In this document: in pieces, positions 8,321-19,015 of the stretch
Layout of the letters: every line of letters begins with the position of its first letter
Position numbering within the stretch: the first letter of the stretch is position 1
NCBI RefSeq assembly: GCF_004346195.1
Contig: NZ_SMAK01000002.1
Location: forward strand, 248,001-312,000
Direction: 5' to 3'
DNA length: 64,000 nucleotides
Origin: Tepidamorphus gemmatus
Lineage (GTDB): Bacteria > Pseudomonadota > Alphaproteobacteria > Rhizobiales > Tepidamorphaceae
The notes under the pieces: model-generated
The model's input: the letters and a program-made list of their open reading frames with translations, nothing else
Database searches by the model: none
Told to the model about the DNA's origin: nothing
Position numbers and translations under genes: made by a program

Positions 8321-9991
8321 ATGAAGACCGATATCGAGATCGCCCGCGCGGCACGGATGGAGCCGATCGTCGACATCGCCGCGCGGATCGGCATACCGGG
8401 CGCCGCAGTGCTGCAGTACGGGCCCTGGAAGGCAAAGATTACGCCGGACTACATCCGAAGCCTGGCCGACCGGCCCGACGGCCACCTGATCCTGGTCACG
8501 GCGATGACACCGACCCCCGCGGGCGAGGGCAAGACGACGACGACGGTCGGTCTCGGTGATGGCCTCAACCGCATTGGCCGCAAGGCGATGATCTGCCTGC
8601 GTGAGCCTTCGCTCGGCCCCTGCTTCGGCATGAAGGGTGGCGCGGCTGGCGGCGGCTATGCCCAGGTGGTGCCGATGGAGGACATCAACCTGCACTTCAC
8701 CGGCGACTTCCATGCGATAACGGCCGCCCACAACCTGCTGTCGGCGATGGTCGACAATCACGTCTACTGGGGCAACGAGCTCGGCCTCGATGTCCGACGG
8801 ATCACCTGGCGGCGGGTGATGGACATGAATGACCGCGCACTGCGCGAGATCGTCTGTTCGCTGGGCGGCGTTGCCAACGGCTTTCCGCGCGAGGCCGGAT
8901 TCGACATCACCGTGGCCTCCGAGGTGATGGCGATCCTGTGCTTGGCCGTGGACCTGGACGATCTGGAGCGTCGCCTCGGCAACATCGTCGTCGGCTACAC
9001 GCGGGACAGGAAGGCCGTCACCGCCGCCGATATCGGCGCGGCAGGCGCCATGGCCGTGCTGCTCAAGGACGCGCTGATGCCGAACCTGGTGCAGACGCTC
9101 GAGAACAACCCGGCCTTCGTGCATGGCGGGCCCTTTGCCAACATCGCGCACGGCTGCAATACCGTGCTGGCGACGCGTACCGCTCTCAAGCTGGCCGACT
9201 ACGTGGTGACGGAGGCGGGCTTCGGGGCTGATCTCGGCGCGGAGAAGTTCTTCGACATAAAGTGCCGCAAGGCCGGGCTGAAGCCGGCTGCCGCGGTCAT
9301 CGTCGCGACCATCCGCGCCCTGAAGATGCACGGCGGGATCAGGAAGGAGGATCTCGCCAGGGAGAATGTCGAGGCGGTCAGGAGCGGGCTCGCCAATCTC
9401 GGCCGGCATGTCCGGAACGTCGGCCGTTTCGGTGTCCCGGCCGTCGTCGCCGTCAACACCTTCTCCTCCGACACGCCGGCCGAGTTCGCGGCGGTGCAGG
9501 AATTCTGTGCCGAGCTCGGCGTGGAGGCGATCCGCTGCACCCATTGGGCCGACGGCAGCAAGGGCACGGAGGAACTGGCACGCAAGGTCGTGTCGCTGGC
9601 GGAATCGGGGATGTCGCAGTTCCGCCCACTCTACGACGACGAGCTGCCGCTTTGGGAGAAGGTGCGGACCATTGCGCGCTCGATCTACGGCGCCGAGGAC
9701 ATCGTCGCGGATGCCGCCATTCGCGACCAGTTCCGTGCCCTCGACGCGCAGGGCTATGGACACTTCCCCGTCTGCATGGCCAAGACACAGTACTCCTTTT
9801 CGACGGATCCCAATCTGAAGGGCGCGCCGAGCGGACATGTCGTCGGCATCCGAGAAGTCAGACTGTCGGCTGGCGCTGAATTCGTCGTGGTGATCACTGG
9901 CGAGATCATGACCATGCCGGGCCTGCCACGAATCCCCGCGGCGACCTCGATACGGCTGGACGAGCACGGACAGGTGGTCGGCCTGTTCTGA
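8321..9991 (+). CDS. fhs: Formate-tetrahydrofolate ligase
   Basis: A 556-residue protein with the family N-terminus, the nucleotide-binding '[16 protein letters not shown]' and '[19 protein letters not shown]'. It makes 10-formyl-tetrahydrofolate from formate, ATP and THF. Length matches the family. The start has GGGGAG close upstream. It lies 118 bp after the formamidase-type hydrolase on the same strand, so the formate released from N-formylkynurenine could be captured directly into one-carbon metabolism; the link is inferred from position. Many bacteria carry fhs for other reasons, such as serine-derived or C1 formate. Confidence 0.97.
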   Translation: MKTDIEIARAARMEPIVDIAARIGIPGAAVLQYGPWKAKITPDYIRSLADRPDGHLILVTAMTPTPAGEGKTTTTVGLGDGLNRIGRKAMICLREPSLGPCFGMKGGAAGGGYAQVVPMEDINLHFTGDFHAITAAHNLLSAMVDNHVYWGNELGLDVRRITWRRVMDMNDRALREIVCSLGGVANGFPREAGFDITVASEVMAILCLAVDLDDLERRLGNIVVGYTRDRKAVTAADIGAAGAMAVLLKDALMPNLVQTLENNPAFVHGGPFANIAHGCNTVLATRTALKLADYVVTEAGFGADLGAEKFFDIKCRKAGLKPAAAVIVATIRALKMHGGIRKEDLARENVEAVRSGLANLGRHVRNVGRFGVPAVVAVNTFSSDTPAEFAAVQEFCAELGVEAIRCTHWADGSKGTEELARKVVSLAESGMSQFRPLYDDELPLWEKVRTIARSIYGAEDIVADAAIRDQFRALDAQGYGHFPVCMAKTQYSFSTDPNLKGAPSGHVVGIREVRLSAGAEFVVVITGEIMTMPGLPRIPAATSIRLDEHGQVVGLF

Positions 9992-10022
9992 TGCTTCCCT
10001 GCCCCGTCGGGGGGCGTCGCGC

Positions 10023-10038
10023 CGGTCCCGTCGGACCG
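10023..10038. terminator. Hairpin between convergent fhs and glycosyltransferase genes
   Basis: A 6-bp stem (CGGTCC / GGACCG) with a 4-base loop lies in the 174-bp gap between the 3' ends of two convergent genes. A weaker GCCCC/GGGGC pairing lies just before it (10001-10015). There is no T-tract, so intrinsic termination is uncertain. Confidence 0.3.
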
Positions 10039-10165
10039 CTAGCCGGCGGTGGTGGCTGGTGCCATCGCCGCAGACGCACCCGCCGGTTCTCCACAATGGC
10101 GTGATGGATTGCGACGAAACGGAGAGAGAGGGCGCGCCACCGATGGCATGATACGATGATCCGCT

Positions 10166-11374
10166 CTAATCGGTCACAAACGAGTCGATCAGCTGCGCCC
10201 AGCGCTCGCAGGCCTGGGCGCGCCCGAAGTCGCGCTCGGCGAGTGCGGTAATCCGCTCTGACGCCGTCGCGTCGCCGCCGAACCGGTCGCGAACCTGACG
10301 GATCGCGGCAGCAATGGCGGCCGCGTCGCCCATCACCGCGATGCCTGCACCGCTGCCTTCGAGATAGCGCGCGAGGGCACTCTCCGGCTCGACGACCGCG
10401 AGCACCGGCAGGCCTGCGGCGAGATAGGTCATCAGCTTGCTCGGATAGGACACCCGGTACATGCCAGGTACCAGCGAGACGATCCCGAGGTTGGCCGAAC
10501 GGATGTGCCGGAACGCCTCGTCCGACGGCAGCCAGTCTGTGAACGTCACGGTTGTGAGACCGCGCTCCACCGCCAGTCTGCGCAGCCCAGCGGCCGCGAC
10601 CCCGGTGCCGATGAACTCCAGCGAGATGCCCTCCTGCGCCGGAATGAGCGCCATCGCCTCGACGAGCGTATCAAGCCCCTGGAACCGGCCGAGATTGCCG
10701 GAGAAGACCATCCGGAAGCCGGTCCGGGGTGCGGGCCGGGCCGGCGGCGGCGTGGCCGTGCCGAGTTCCGACTGGACGAAGTTGTTGAGGACATGGAACG
10801 CCACCGCCCCGTTGCCGCCGCGGTCGGCAATCGTCTGCATCATGTCGTCGGACAGGACGACCACGGCGGACGACAGGCGGCAGGTCAGCGAATCGATGGC
10901 GGCCAGGAAGCGGAGGATGCCGCGCCGCACCGCGCCCGGCGGGCGTCGGGAGGAGATCGCCAGCACCTCGGGGTAGACGTCCTGTACGTGGTAGAGGAAC
11001 CGGGCCCCGGCCGCCTTTGCGGCAATGTAGCCGGTCAGGCCGTTGACCACGGGCGGCAGCGTGTTGGTCCACACCAGGTCAAAGCGGTGGCGCGCCGCGT
11101 AGGACAGCCACGACATGAGGAACAGGGCGGCATTGATGTGGCGGACCGGGCCGCCGCGCCGTTCCCGCAACAGCGGCGCGCGGATGATGCGCACGCCGCC
11201 CTTGAACTCGCGCTTCGGCAGCGTCGGCATGGTACGGCCATGGTAGGAGGGCTGGGCGGTGTAGACAAAGACGCGGTGGCCACGCGCGGCGAGGTGTTCG
11301 GCGAGCGTGCGCAGCATCGAGCCGAGCGGTGTGGTGTCCGGCCAGTAATGCCGATAGATGATCAGGATCTTCAA
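10166..11374 (-). CDS. wbuB: Glycosyltransferase family 4, WbuB-like (probable FucNAc transferase)
   Basis: A 402-residue GT4 enzyme. The N-terminal Rossmann domain begins 'MKILIIYRHYWPD'; 'YHVQDVYPE' in the middle is typical of WbuB-type transferases; the donor-binding half contains 'FSGNLGRFQGLDTLVEA' and 'PSKLMTYLAAGLPVLAV'. It lies 23 bp downstream of fnlC in the same orientation, as wbuB follows fnlC in O-antigen and capsule clusters that use N-acetyl-L-fucosamine. It probably moves L-FucNAc from UDP onto a lipid-linked repeat-unit precursor on the cytoplasmic face of the membrane. Family is certain; donor sugar is inferred from the cassette. Confidence 0.8.
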   Translation of the reverse strand: MKILIIYRHYWPDTTPLGSMLRTLAEHLAARGHRVFVYTAQPSYHGRTMPTLPKREFKGGVRIIRAPLLRERRGGPVRHINAALFLMSWLSYAARHRFDLVWTNTLPPVVNGLTGYIAAKAAGARFLYHVQDVYPEVLAISSRRPPGAVRRGILRFLAAIDSLTCRLSSAVVVLSDDMMQTIADRGGNGAVAFHVLNNFVQSELGTATPPPARPAPRTGFRMVFSGNLGRFQGLDTLVEAMALIPAQEGISLEFIGTGVAAAGLRRLAVERGLTTVTFTDWLPSDEAFRHIRSANLGIVSLVPGMYRVSYPSKLMTYLAAGLPVLAVVEPESALARYLEGSGAGIAVMGDAAAIAAAIRQVRDRFGGDATASERITALAERDFGRAQACERWAQLIDSFVTD

Positions 11375-11397
11375 CGGCAGCCCCCTTCCCGCCCGCG

Positions 11398-12528
11398 TCA
11401 GCCGTCACGCGGGTCGATGCCCACCCAGCGATGCACCAGACCGGCCGTTCCGAGAATGAGGCTGACCACCCGGGCGGACGTGTCCTCGATCTGGTAGTCA
11501 TCGGGGCAGCGCGACCGATGGCCGGATCTGAAGCGCGCCGCCTGCCAGGCCACTGCATCGCCGACGGCACCGGCCTCGATCCCGGCCAGCACAACGGCAC
11601 CGGCCTCGACGCCCTCGGGGCGTTCGCTGGCGTTGCGGATCGACACGGCCGGGAAGCCGAGAATGGCCGCCTCTTCGGCGAGCGTGCCGGAATCCGATAC
11701 CGTGCAGAAGGCATGCCGCTGAAGATGAACGTAGTCGAACAGACCGAACGGCGGGTGAAACCGGACGGACTCGCCAGTGTCGAGCGCCTCCGCCGCCTCG
11801 ATGCGGCGGCGCGTGCGCGGATGGGTGGAGACCAGCACCGGAAGACCGAACCGCTCGCTCAGCGCCCTGAGCGTGCGGACGATGGCGGCGAGATTCGCCG
11901 GGTGATCGACGGTCTCCTCCCGGTGGACGCTGGCGACAATATAGCGCCCCGGGTCGAGCCCGAGACGGGCAAGAATGCCCGCGCCAGCGATCCGCTCGGC
12001 ATAATGGGACAGGACTTCCCGCATCGGCGATCCGGTCAGCGCAATCCGGCGCGCCGGAAAACCTTCGGCCAGAAGGTTGCGGCGCGCATGCTCAGTGTAG
12101 ACGAGGTTGAAGTCGGCGATGTGGTCGATCATCCGCCGGTTGGTCTCTTCCGGCACATTCCAGTCGAAGCAACGGTTGCCGGCCTCCATGTGGTAGATCG
12201 GCACCCTGAGCCGCTTCGCCATGATCGCCGCCAGTGCGCTGTTGGTATCGCCGAGCACGAGCAGCGCGTCGGGCTTCTCCGCGCTCAGCACGCGCTCGGC
12301 ACCGGCCAGGATGTTGCCCAGCTGTACGCCCAGCGTCGCGGCGGCGACCGCGAGGTAATGATCGGGTGGGCGCAGGCCGAGTTCCTCGAAGAACACGTCA
12401 GACAGGTCCGGGTCGTGGCTCTGGCCGGTGTGGACCAGCACATGGTCGCAGGCTGCATCGAGCGCCGGAATCACCCGCGACAGGCGGATGATCTCGGGCC
12501 GGGTGCCGAGGATGGTCATCACCTTCAT
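11398..12528 (-). CDS. fnlC: UDP-N-acetylglucosamine 2-epimerase family (FnlC/WbjD/CapG)
   Basis: A 376-residue non-hydrolysing UDP-GlcNAc 2-epimerase-type protein. It starts 'MKVMTILGTRPEIIRLSRVI' and has 'GDTNSALAA', 'HMEAGNRCFDWNVPEETNR' and 'DSGTLAEEA', the conserved sites of this fold. In the UDP-L-FucNAc route the last step is C2 epimerisation of UDP-N-acetyl-L-pneumosamine, catalysed by CapG/WbjD/FnlC. It overlaps the stop of the upstream reductase fnlB by 4 bases. 'CFDWNVPEE' replaces the pattern of classical WecB enzymes, as expected for this subfamily. Confidence 0.9.
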   Translation of the reverse strand: MKVMTILGTRPEIIRLSRVIPALDAACDHVLVHTGQSHDPDLSDVFFEELGLRPPDHYLAVAAATLGVQLGNILAGAERVLSAEKPDALLVLGDTNSALAAIMAKRLRVPIYHMEAGNRCFDWNVPEETNRRMIDHIADFNLVYTEHARRNLLAEGFPARRIALTGSPMREVLSHYAERIAGAGILARLGLDPGRYIVASVHREETVDHPANLAAIVRTLRALSERFGLPVLVSTHPRTRRRIEAAEALDTGESVRFHPPFGLFDYVHLQRHAFCTVSDSGTLAEEAAILGFPAVSIRNASERPEGVEAGAVVLAGIEAGAVGDAVAWQAARFRSGHRSRCPDDYQIEDTSARVVSLILGTAGLVHRWVGIDPRDG

Positions 12529-13670
12529 TGTGAAGCCGCCATGGCTGCCGCCGCGCCGTCCGGCAGGTCAACGGCCTCTGGATAGGTGTCGGGCGCGGCC
12601 GGATCGTAAAGATCGTTCGTCCAGAACATCGCGACCAGTTCGCCACTGCCGACATTGGCAAGGTTGTGGACATGCATGGTGGGCATGTCGATGAAGGCGG
12701 GTTCGTCGCCGGACAGCCGGAATCGGTGGATCTCCCGGCTGCAGACAGGCCGTACCGCGACCTCTGCCTCGCCGGCCAGGACGACGAACCGCTCGACCTT
12801 GCGGAAGTGATAGTGCTGACCGCGCACGAAGCCGGGATGGGTGGTCGAGTAGTGGATCTGACCGCCGCTGGTCTCGCGGATCGCCTCGATCAGCGTTCCG
12901 CGCTGATCGGTATGGCGGCGGAACGCCACCGGATAGTGCCGCGGAAACAGATAGCTGCGATAGGTATTGAACAGATCGAGGTCGAAGGGATCGCGCAGAT
13001 CCGGGATCAGTCGATCGTGCCGGTAGGACCGGTCGAACTGTTCGAGGCGCTCCAGCAGGGACGAGACGGTGAGCCGCCGTCCCTCGGGCCGCCAGATGCC
13101 GGTATCGCCAGCGATGACAATGTCCGCGATGCCCCGGGCCACCCGGTGGGCGTGCAGGAAGCAGATCTCAGCGTCGACGTCGATGCGTCGCGGCGTGCCG
13201 TCCGCAAGCTGGCGGCAGAAGGTCGCGACCACCGAGTTGTGAAAGGGCCGCCCGCCCTCGCCGAACACGTTGGGCAGGATCATGTCGGTGAACGCCGCGC
13301 CCGATGCGGACGCCCAGCCAGCCAGGATCGCGGCAGCCTGCCGCTTCGATCGCCCGTAGGCGGTATCCCGATCGACCTGTGTCGAGGAGGCGTGCAGCAG
13401 GTGGGGCGTCGACCCGGCCAGCCTCAGCGCATCGGTCAGCACCGCGGCGAGACGCAGGTTGGTTTCCTCCACCTCCGCCTCGGCGCCGCGGTTCATTGCG
13501 GCGAGATGCACGATCGCGTCCGCTCCCGCGAGCGCCGCAGCCAGTCTTTCGGGGGTCTGCCACGCGTCGCGCCCGACCGGGATCACCTGCAGGCCAGGCT
13601 GCACCCGCAGCCAGGCGTGGACGTGCCAGCCGATCAACCCGCCAGCACCGGTTATCGCGATCCTCATCAT
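12525..13670 (-). CDS. fnlB: Bifunctional SDR/cupin reductase FnlB (CapF/WbjC)
   Basis: A 381-residue protein with two domains. The N-terminal SDR domain (about 1-250) starts 'MMRIAITGAGGLIGWH' with a Rossmann nucleotide site and contains 'SSTQVDRDTAYGRSK' with the Tyr-x-x-x-Lys pair. The C-terminal cupin (about 260-370) has 'VRGQHYHFRKVERFVVL', the metal-binding histidines. This architecture is specific to CapF/WbjC/FnlB, which epimerises at C3 and reduces C4 on the way to UDP-L-FucNAc. Start at 13670 or 13667 (adjacent ATGs). It is divergent from fnlA across a 105-bp gap and overlaps fnlC. Confidence 0.93.
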   Translation of the reverse strand: MMRIAITGAGGLIGWHVHAWLRVQPGLQVIPVGRDAWQTPERLAAALAGADAIVHLAAMNRGAEAEVEETNLRLAAVLTDALRLAGSTPHLLHASSTQVDRDTAYGRSKRQAAAILAGWASASGAAFTDMILPNVFGEGGRPFHNSVVATFCRQLADGTPRRIDVDAEICFLHAHRVARGIADIVIAGDTGIWRPEGRRLTVSSLLERLEQFDRSYRHDRLIPDLRDPFDLDLFNTYRSYLFPRHYPVAFRRHTDQRGTLIEAIRETSGGQIHYSTTHPGFVRGQHYHFRKVERFVVLAGEAEVAVRPVCSREIHRFRLSGDEPAFIDMPTMHVHNLANVGSGELVAMFWTNDLYDPAAPDTYPEAVDLPDGAAAAMAASQ

Positions 13671-13775
13671 GTGGCGAAAGGACGGTGCGGCCGGCGCGGA
13701 GTCAAGTCGCAGGTCGCAGCATTTGCGCCCCGTACGCGGCTGTGGCACATCAGCGGTCGTTTCAAGGCGGGGTCC

Positions 13776-14780
13776 ATGCAGGGCAAGACAATCCTGATCA
13801 CTGGCGGCACCGGCTCCTTCGGCGGCGTCATGGTCCGCCACGCGCTCGACCGGGGCGCGGCCGAAATCCGCATCCTGTCGCGCGACGAGGAAAAGCAGGA
13901 CGCGATGCGCAACCGGCTGCAGGAACCTCGGCTGGTGTTCCACATCGGTGACGTGCGCGATCCCGGCAGTGTCGACATGGCCATGGCGGGTGTCGACATG
14001 GTGTTCCATGCCGCGGCATTGAAGCAGGTACCGTCCTGCGAATTCTTCCCGCTCGAGGCGGTACGGACGAACGTGCTCGGCAGCCAGAACGTCATCGATT
14101 CGGCCATCCGCCATGGGGTGGCCAATGTCGTGTGCCTGTCCACCGACAAGGCCGTACTGCCGATCAACGCGATGGGGATGACGAAGGCGCTGATGGAGAA
14201 GCTGGTGCAGGCGGCCTCGCGCCGCCGCAACGGCGGTGGCACGGTCGTTGCCTGCGTGCGCTACGGCAACGTGATGTATTCGCGCGGGTCGGTGATCCCG
14301 CTTTTTCTCCGGCAGATCCGGGCTGGTGGCCCGATAACGGTGACGAACCCAGACATGACGCGGTTCCTGCTGCCGTTGTCGGAGTCGGTGGCGCTTGTGG
14401 AATATGCCCTCAACAATGCCGGACCGGGCGATGTGTTCATCAAGAAGGCTCCGGCCACGACGATCGGCACGTTGGCCGAGGCGATGCGGCGGCTGTTCGG
14501 CTCGAACGCCGAGATCCGTACCATCGGCGTCCGTCACGGCGAGAAGCTGTTCGAGACGCTCGCCACCGCCGACGAACTTGCCGGCGCCGAAGAGACGGAC
14601 GATTACTGGCGGCTGAGGATGGACAGCCGCGAGCTGAACTATGCTTCGTACTTTTCCGAGGGACGTCCGGACGTAACGCGTTTCGAGGACTACACCTCCC
14701 ACAATACGCGGCGACTTGATGTCGAAGGCGTCATCGCCCTGCTGAAGTCGCTTCCGGAGATCCAGGCCGAACTTGGCTGA
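13776..14780 (+). CDS. fnlA: UDP-GlcNAc 4,6-dehydratase/5-epimerase FnlA (CapE/WbjB)
   Basis: A 334-residue extended SDR, first enzyme of UDP-L-FucNAc synthesis. It starts 'MQGKTILITGGTGSFGG' (nucleotide motif at 9-15) and carries 'LSTDKAVLPINAMGMTK', where Met takes the place of the usual SDR tyrosine. This Met-x-x-x-Lys arrangement separates the CapE/FnlA group from FlaA1/PseB (Tyr). The frame is open further upstream across fnlB, but ATG 13776 gives the family N-terminus. It is transcribed away from fnlB; the 105-bp space must hold both promoters. Confidence 0.92.
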   Translation: MQGKTILITGGTGSFGGVMVRHALDRGAAEIRILSRDEEKQDAMRNRLQEPRLVFHIGDVRDPGSVDMAMAGVDMVFHAAALKQVPSCEFFPLEAVRTNVLGSQNVIDSAIRHGVANVVCLSTDKAVLPINAMGMTKALMEKLVQAASRRRNGGGTVVACVRYGNVMYSRGSVIPLFLRQIRAGGPITVTNPDMTRFLLPLSESVALVEYALNNAGPGDVFIKKAPATTIGTLAEAMRRLFGSNAEIRTIGVRHGEKLFETLATADELAGAEETDDYWRLRMDSRELNYASYFSEGRPDVTRFEDYTSHNTRRLDVEGVIALLKSLPEIQAELG

Positions 14781-14921
14781 GCGGAGCTGCGGCAGGCTCC
14801 GACCGAGCCGTGACCGTCCGGTCCGATCGCGCCGATCCCAGGTTACGGCGCACCATTCCGGCCGAGCAAGACGCCGCCGGAATCGGGTCGCATTGACACG
14901 CGATCCTGGCGGCGCAAGCCG

Positions 14922-15830
14922 TCACGCCAGCGTCACCGGGCGGGCCTTGGCGAGGCGGTCAAACGCCAGCAGCATCTCGATAAGCTCGGGCAGATCCCTG
15001 ATGGCGACCATATTCGGCCCGTCCGAGGGGGCGGAATCCGGGTCCGGATGGGTCTCGATGAAGACGCCCGCGACGCCGACCGCGACCGCCGCGCGGGCCA
15101 GGACAGGGACGAATTCGCGCTGACCACCGGAGGCCGAACCCAGACCACCGGGCTGTTGCACCGAGTGCGTCGCATCGAAGATCACCGGCGCGCCGAACCT
15201 GGCGAGGAGCGGCAGCGACCGCATGTCGGTAACCAGCGTGTTGTAGCCGAAGCTCGCGCCACGCTCCGTCACGAGGATGTTGGCGCCGCCGAAGCCCGCC
15301 AGCTTGTCAACGACGTGTCGCATGTCCCACGGGGCCAGGAACTGACCCTTCTTGACATTGACGGCCCGCCCTGTTGCCGCTGCGGCCGCCAGCAGATCGG
15401 TCTGACGACAGAGGAAGGCGGGAATCTGCAGGATGTCGACCACTTCTGCCACCGGCGCACACTGCCAGGTTTCGTGGACATCGGTGAGGACGGGCAGCCC
15501 GATGGTCTCGCGAATCTCGGCGAACACCGGCAGCGCCCGATCGAGGCCAATGCCGCGCGCACCGCTGGCGCTGGTCCGGTTGGCCTTGTCGAAAGACGAC
15601 TTGTACACGAGGCCGATGCCCAGATGGGCAGCGATCGTCTTCAAGGCCTCGGCGGTCTCGAGTGCGTGATCGCGGCTTTCCATCTGGCACGGCCCGGCGA
15701 TGAAGGCGAGCGGCCGGTCGTTGCCGAACTCGATGCCACCGATGGTGACGGTCGGATTGACGTGGAACACGGTCGATGCTCCTTCTGGCGGCTTTGCGGT
15801 TGTCCCCGCAGTTCCCGCTCTGCCGTTCAC
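14922..15830 (-). CDS. kdsA: 3-deoxy-8-phosphooctulonate (KDO-8-P) synthase
   Basis: A 302-residue protein that condenses arabinose-5-phosphate and PEP for the lipopolysaccharide core. Conserved sites are 'FIAGPCQMESRDH' (about 43-55), 'YKSSFDKANRTS' and 'DATHSVQQPGG'. Cys48 in 'GPCQMES' is the metal-binding cysteine of the metal-dependent (class II) enzymes; class I enzymes have Asn here. An N-terminal extension of about 25 residues precedes the usual start, so a GTG start further in is possible. It overlaps the upstream VOC gene by 4 bases. LPS supply genes lpxA, B, D and I are found later in the window. Confidence 0.95.
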   Translation of the reverse strand: MNGRAGTAGTTAKPPEGASTVFHVNPTVTIGGIEFGNDRPLAFIAGPCQMESRDHALETAEALKTIAAHLGIGLVYKSSFDKANRTSASGARGIGLDRALPVFAEIRETIGLPVLTDVHETWQCAPVAEVVDILQIPAFLCRQTDLLAAAAATGRAVNVKKGQFLAPWDMRHVVDKLAGFGGANILVTERGASFGYNTLVTDMRSLPLLARFGAPVIFDATHSVQQPGGLGSASGGQREFVPVLARAAVAVGVAGVFIETHPDPDSAPSDGPNMVAIRDLPELIEMLLAFDRLAKARPVTLA

Positions 15831-16705
15831 AGGTTCTGCACCGGCTGGAACGCGATCGCCGCGCCCATGGCCTCGGCAGCCGCAACCACCAACCGGCTGG
15901 CGCGCTTGTCGTGCCGGACGCCGGCCCGGTCAAGGCAGTCCTGCGCTGCCGCCAGGTCGCGCACACCAACCACGAAGCCCGCGAAGCGCGGCGTACGGTA
16001 GTCGGCGCGTGGAATTGCATCGCCCCAGGTCGCATGCACGGCATCCGGTGTGTCGATGCGGATCATGCCACGGGAGGTTTCCACTTTCAGGCCCATGCTG
16101 GTCGCGCGGACATCGCGTGTGCCGGCGAAGGCTTCGAAGAAGGCATGATGGTCGGACGGTGCGGCGGATACCATCACCACCTCGGCGATTTCGACCGCGG
16201 TATTGGCGTGGCGCTGATACTCGGTCTTCCAGAAATGCTGCGGGGCGAGCTGCTGGCAGGTGAAGAATGCGGCTTCCGGAATGAACGGGTCGGACGCGAA
16301 GGCAAGGCGGAACCCGACGCGCGCCACCGAGCCATCCGGCTGCCGGGCATCGCGGCCGAACTCGAAGGGCACATAGGACTGTATGCCGGCCTCCGCGAAT
16401 CCGCGCGCGTCGGCATCGGCGTCGGCGCTGTCGAGCGCCAGCATGCTGATCCCCTCATGCCGCTCGAGGAAGCGGTGATTGAAGCGCGGGAAGGAGAAGC
16501 CGCCGGGCGGAGGCACCGGAAACGCGTCCGGCTCGACCACGGACAGCAGTTCGAGGAACGAGCCGTGCAGCTGTACAAGGCTGTTCTGCGTCCCGAACGG
16601 ATGCAGGGCGACCGGCGTCAGCGTCAATCCGAGCCGCCCGTAGACCTGACGCGCCCGCTCGAAGCCATGGACGGCGATGACGAGATGATCGATGCCGCGG
16701 GCCAT
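15827..16705 (-). CDS. VOC-family (glyoxalase-like) protein of unknown substrate
   Basis: A 292-residue protein beginning 'MARGIDHLVIAVHGFERA', the start of a vicinal oxygen chelate domain. A second VOC half begins about residue 150 ('HFWKTEYQRHANTAVEIAEV'). The arrangement resembles the glyoxalase-like family PF13468, whose substrates are mostly unknown. It lies between pyrG and kdsA, which are usually direct neighbours in Alphaproteobacteria, and overlaps kdsA by 4 bases, so it is co-transcribed with LPS synthesis. I do not assign a reaction. Confidence 0.8.
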   Translation of the reverse strand: MARGIDHLVIAVHGFERARQVYGRLGLTLTPVALHPFGTQNSLVQLHGSFLELLSVVEPDAFPVPPPGGFSFPRFNHRFLERHEGISMLALDSADADADARGFAEAGIQSYVPFEFGRDARQPDGSVARVGFRLAFASDPFIPEAAFFTCQQLAPQHFWKTEYQRHANTAVEIAEVVMVSAAPSDHHAFFEAFAGTRDVRATSMGLKVETSRGMIRIDTPDAVHATWGDAIPRADYRTPRFAGFVVGVRDLAAAQDCLDRAGVRHDKRASRLVVAAAEAMGAAIAFQPVQNL

Positions 16706-16912
16706 GGCGGGCCTATCGGCGGAGGGGCGTCACGGATCGCCCGGCGGGTCGCGGCGATGGACGCTGCCGCCTCAACGTCGGGCAATGCCGGAGCGCCGAT
16801 CCGGAGGCGCATCGCCGTGGACACGCACCTGAGCGTCCCGATTCCGCCGCGTCGGCCGGCATGGCGCCCGTGGGCAGGACAGCGGATCGCGTGCCAGATC
16901 GCGCACGCATCT

Positions 16913-18628
<1,716 letters not shown>

Positions 18629-19015
18629 CTATTCCGACTGCGGCACCTGCGGTCCGGACGGTTGTTGCTGCCGTTCGAGATCGCGGATCTGGTCGAGAAT
18701 GGTGCCTCCGGCTGGCTGCGACGGCGTTGTCTGGGTCTGGGTCGGCGCGCCGCTGCTGGCGGGAGCGTTGTCGAATATCGAAGGCGTCGGACCGCTCTGG
18801 CGGGCCAGCAGCGTCAGCGTGATCGACGTTGCGAAGAACGCGATCGCCAGGATCGTCGTGGTGCGCGTCAGTACGTTGGCCGTCCCGCGACCGGTCATGA
18901 AGCCGCCTCCACCACCGCCGATACCGAGCGCACCGCCCTCGGATTTCTGCAACAGGATGACCGCGACCAGCGCGATGACCACCATGAGATGGATGACGAT
19001 GACGACCGTTTCCAT
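18629..19015 (-). CDS. secG: Preprotein translocase subunit SecG
   Basis: A 128-residue membrane protein. The first transmembrane segment (about 2-22) is followed by 'LLQKSEGGALGIGGGGGGF', the glycine-rich loop typical of SecG, and then a second hydrophobic segment (about 50-70). The C-terminal tail is rich in Ser, Gln and Pro. SecG supports SecYEG-mediated export. The tpiA-secG-pyrG order matches other Alphaproteobacteria. A plausible promoter (TGGCAA, 17-base spacer, TATTAG) lies within the 236-bp gap just upstream of its ATG on the minus strand. Confidence 0.95.
   Translation of the reverse strand: METVVIVIHLMVVIALVAVILLQKSEGGALGIGGGGGGFMTGRGTANVLTRTTTILAIAFFATSITLTLLARQSGPTPSIFDNAPASSGAPTQTQTTPSQPAGGTILDQIRDLERQQQPSGPQVPQSE

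Noticed and set aside
8132-10096. Long open frame on the minus strand opposite fhs (654 codons)
   Set aside because: It mirrors the codon structure of fhs, has no recognisable motifs, and fhs on the + strand is a clear full-length enzyme. High-GC DNA often gives such shadows.
13776-14780. fnlA read as FlaA1/PseB (pseudaminic acid pathway)
   Set aside because: The Met in 'INAMGMTK' and the adjacent FnlB and FnlC place it in the FucNAc pathway. No pse genes follow.
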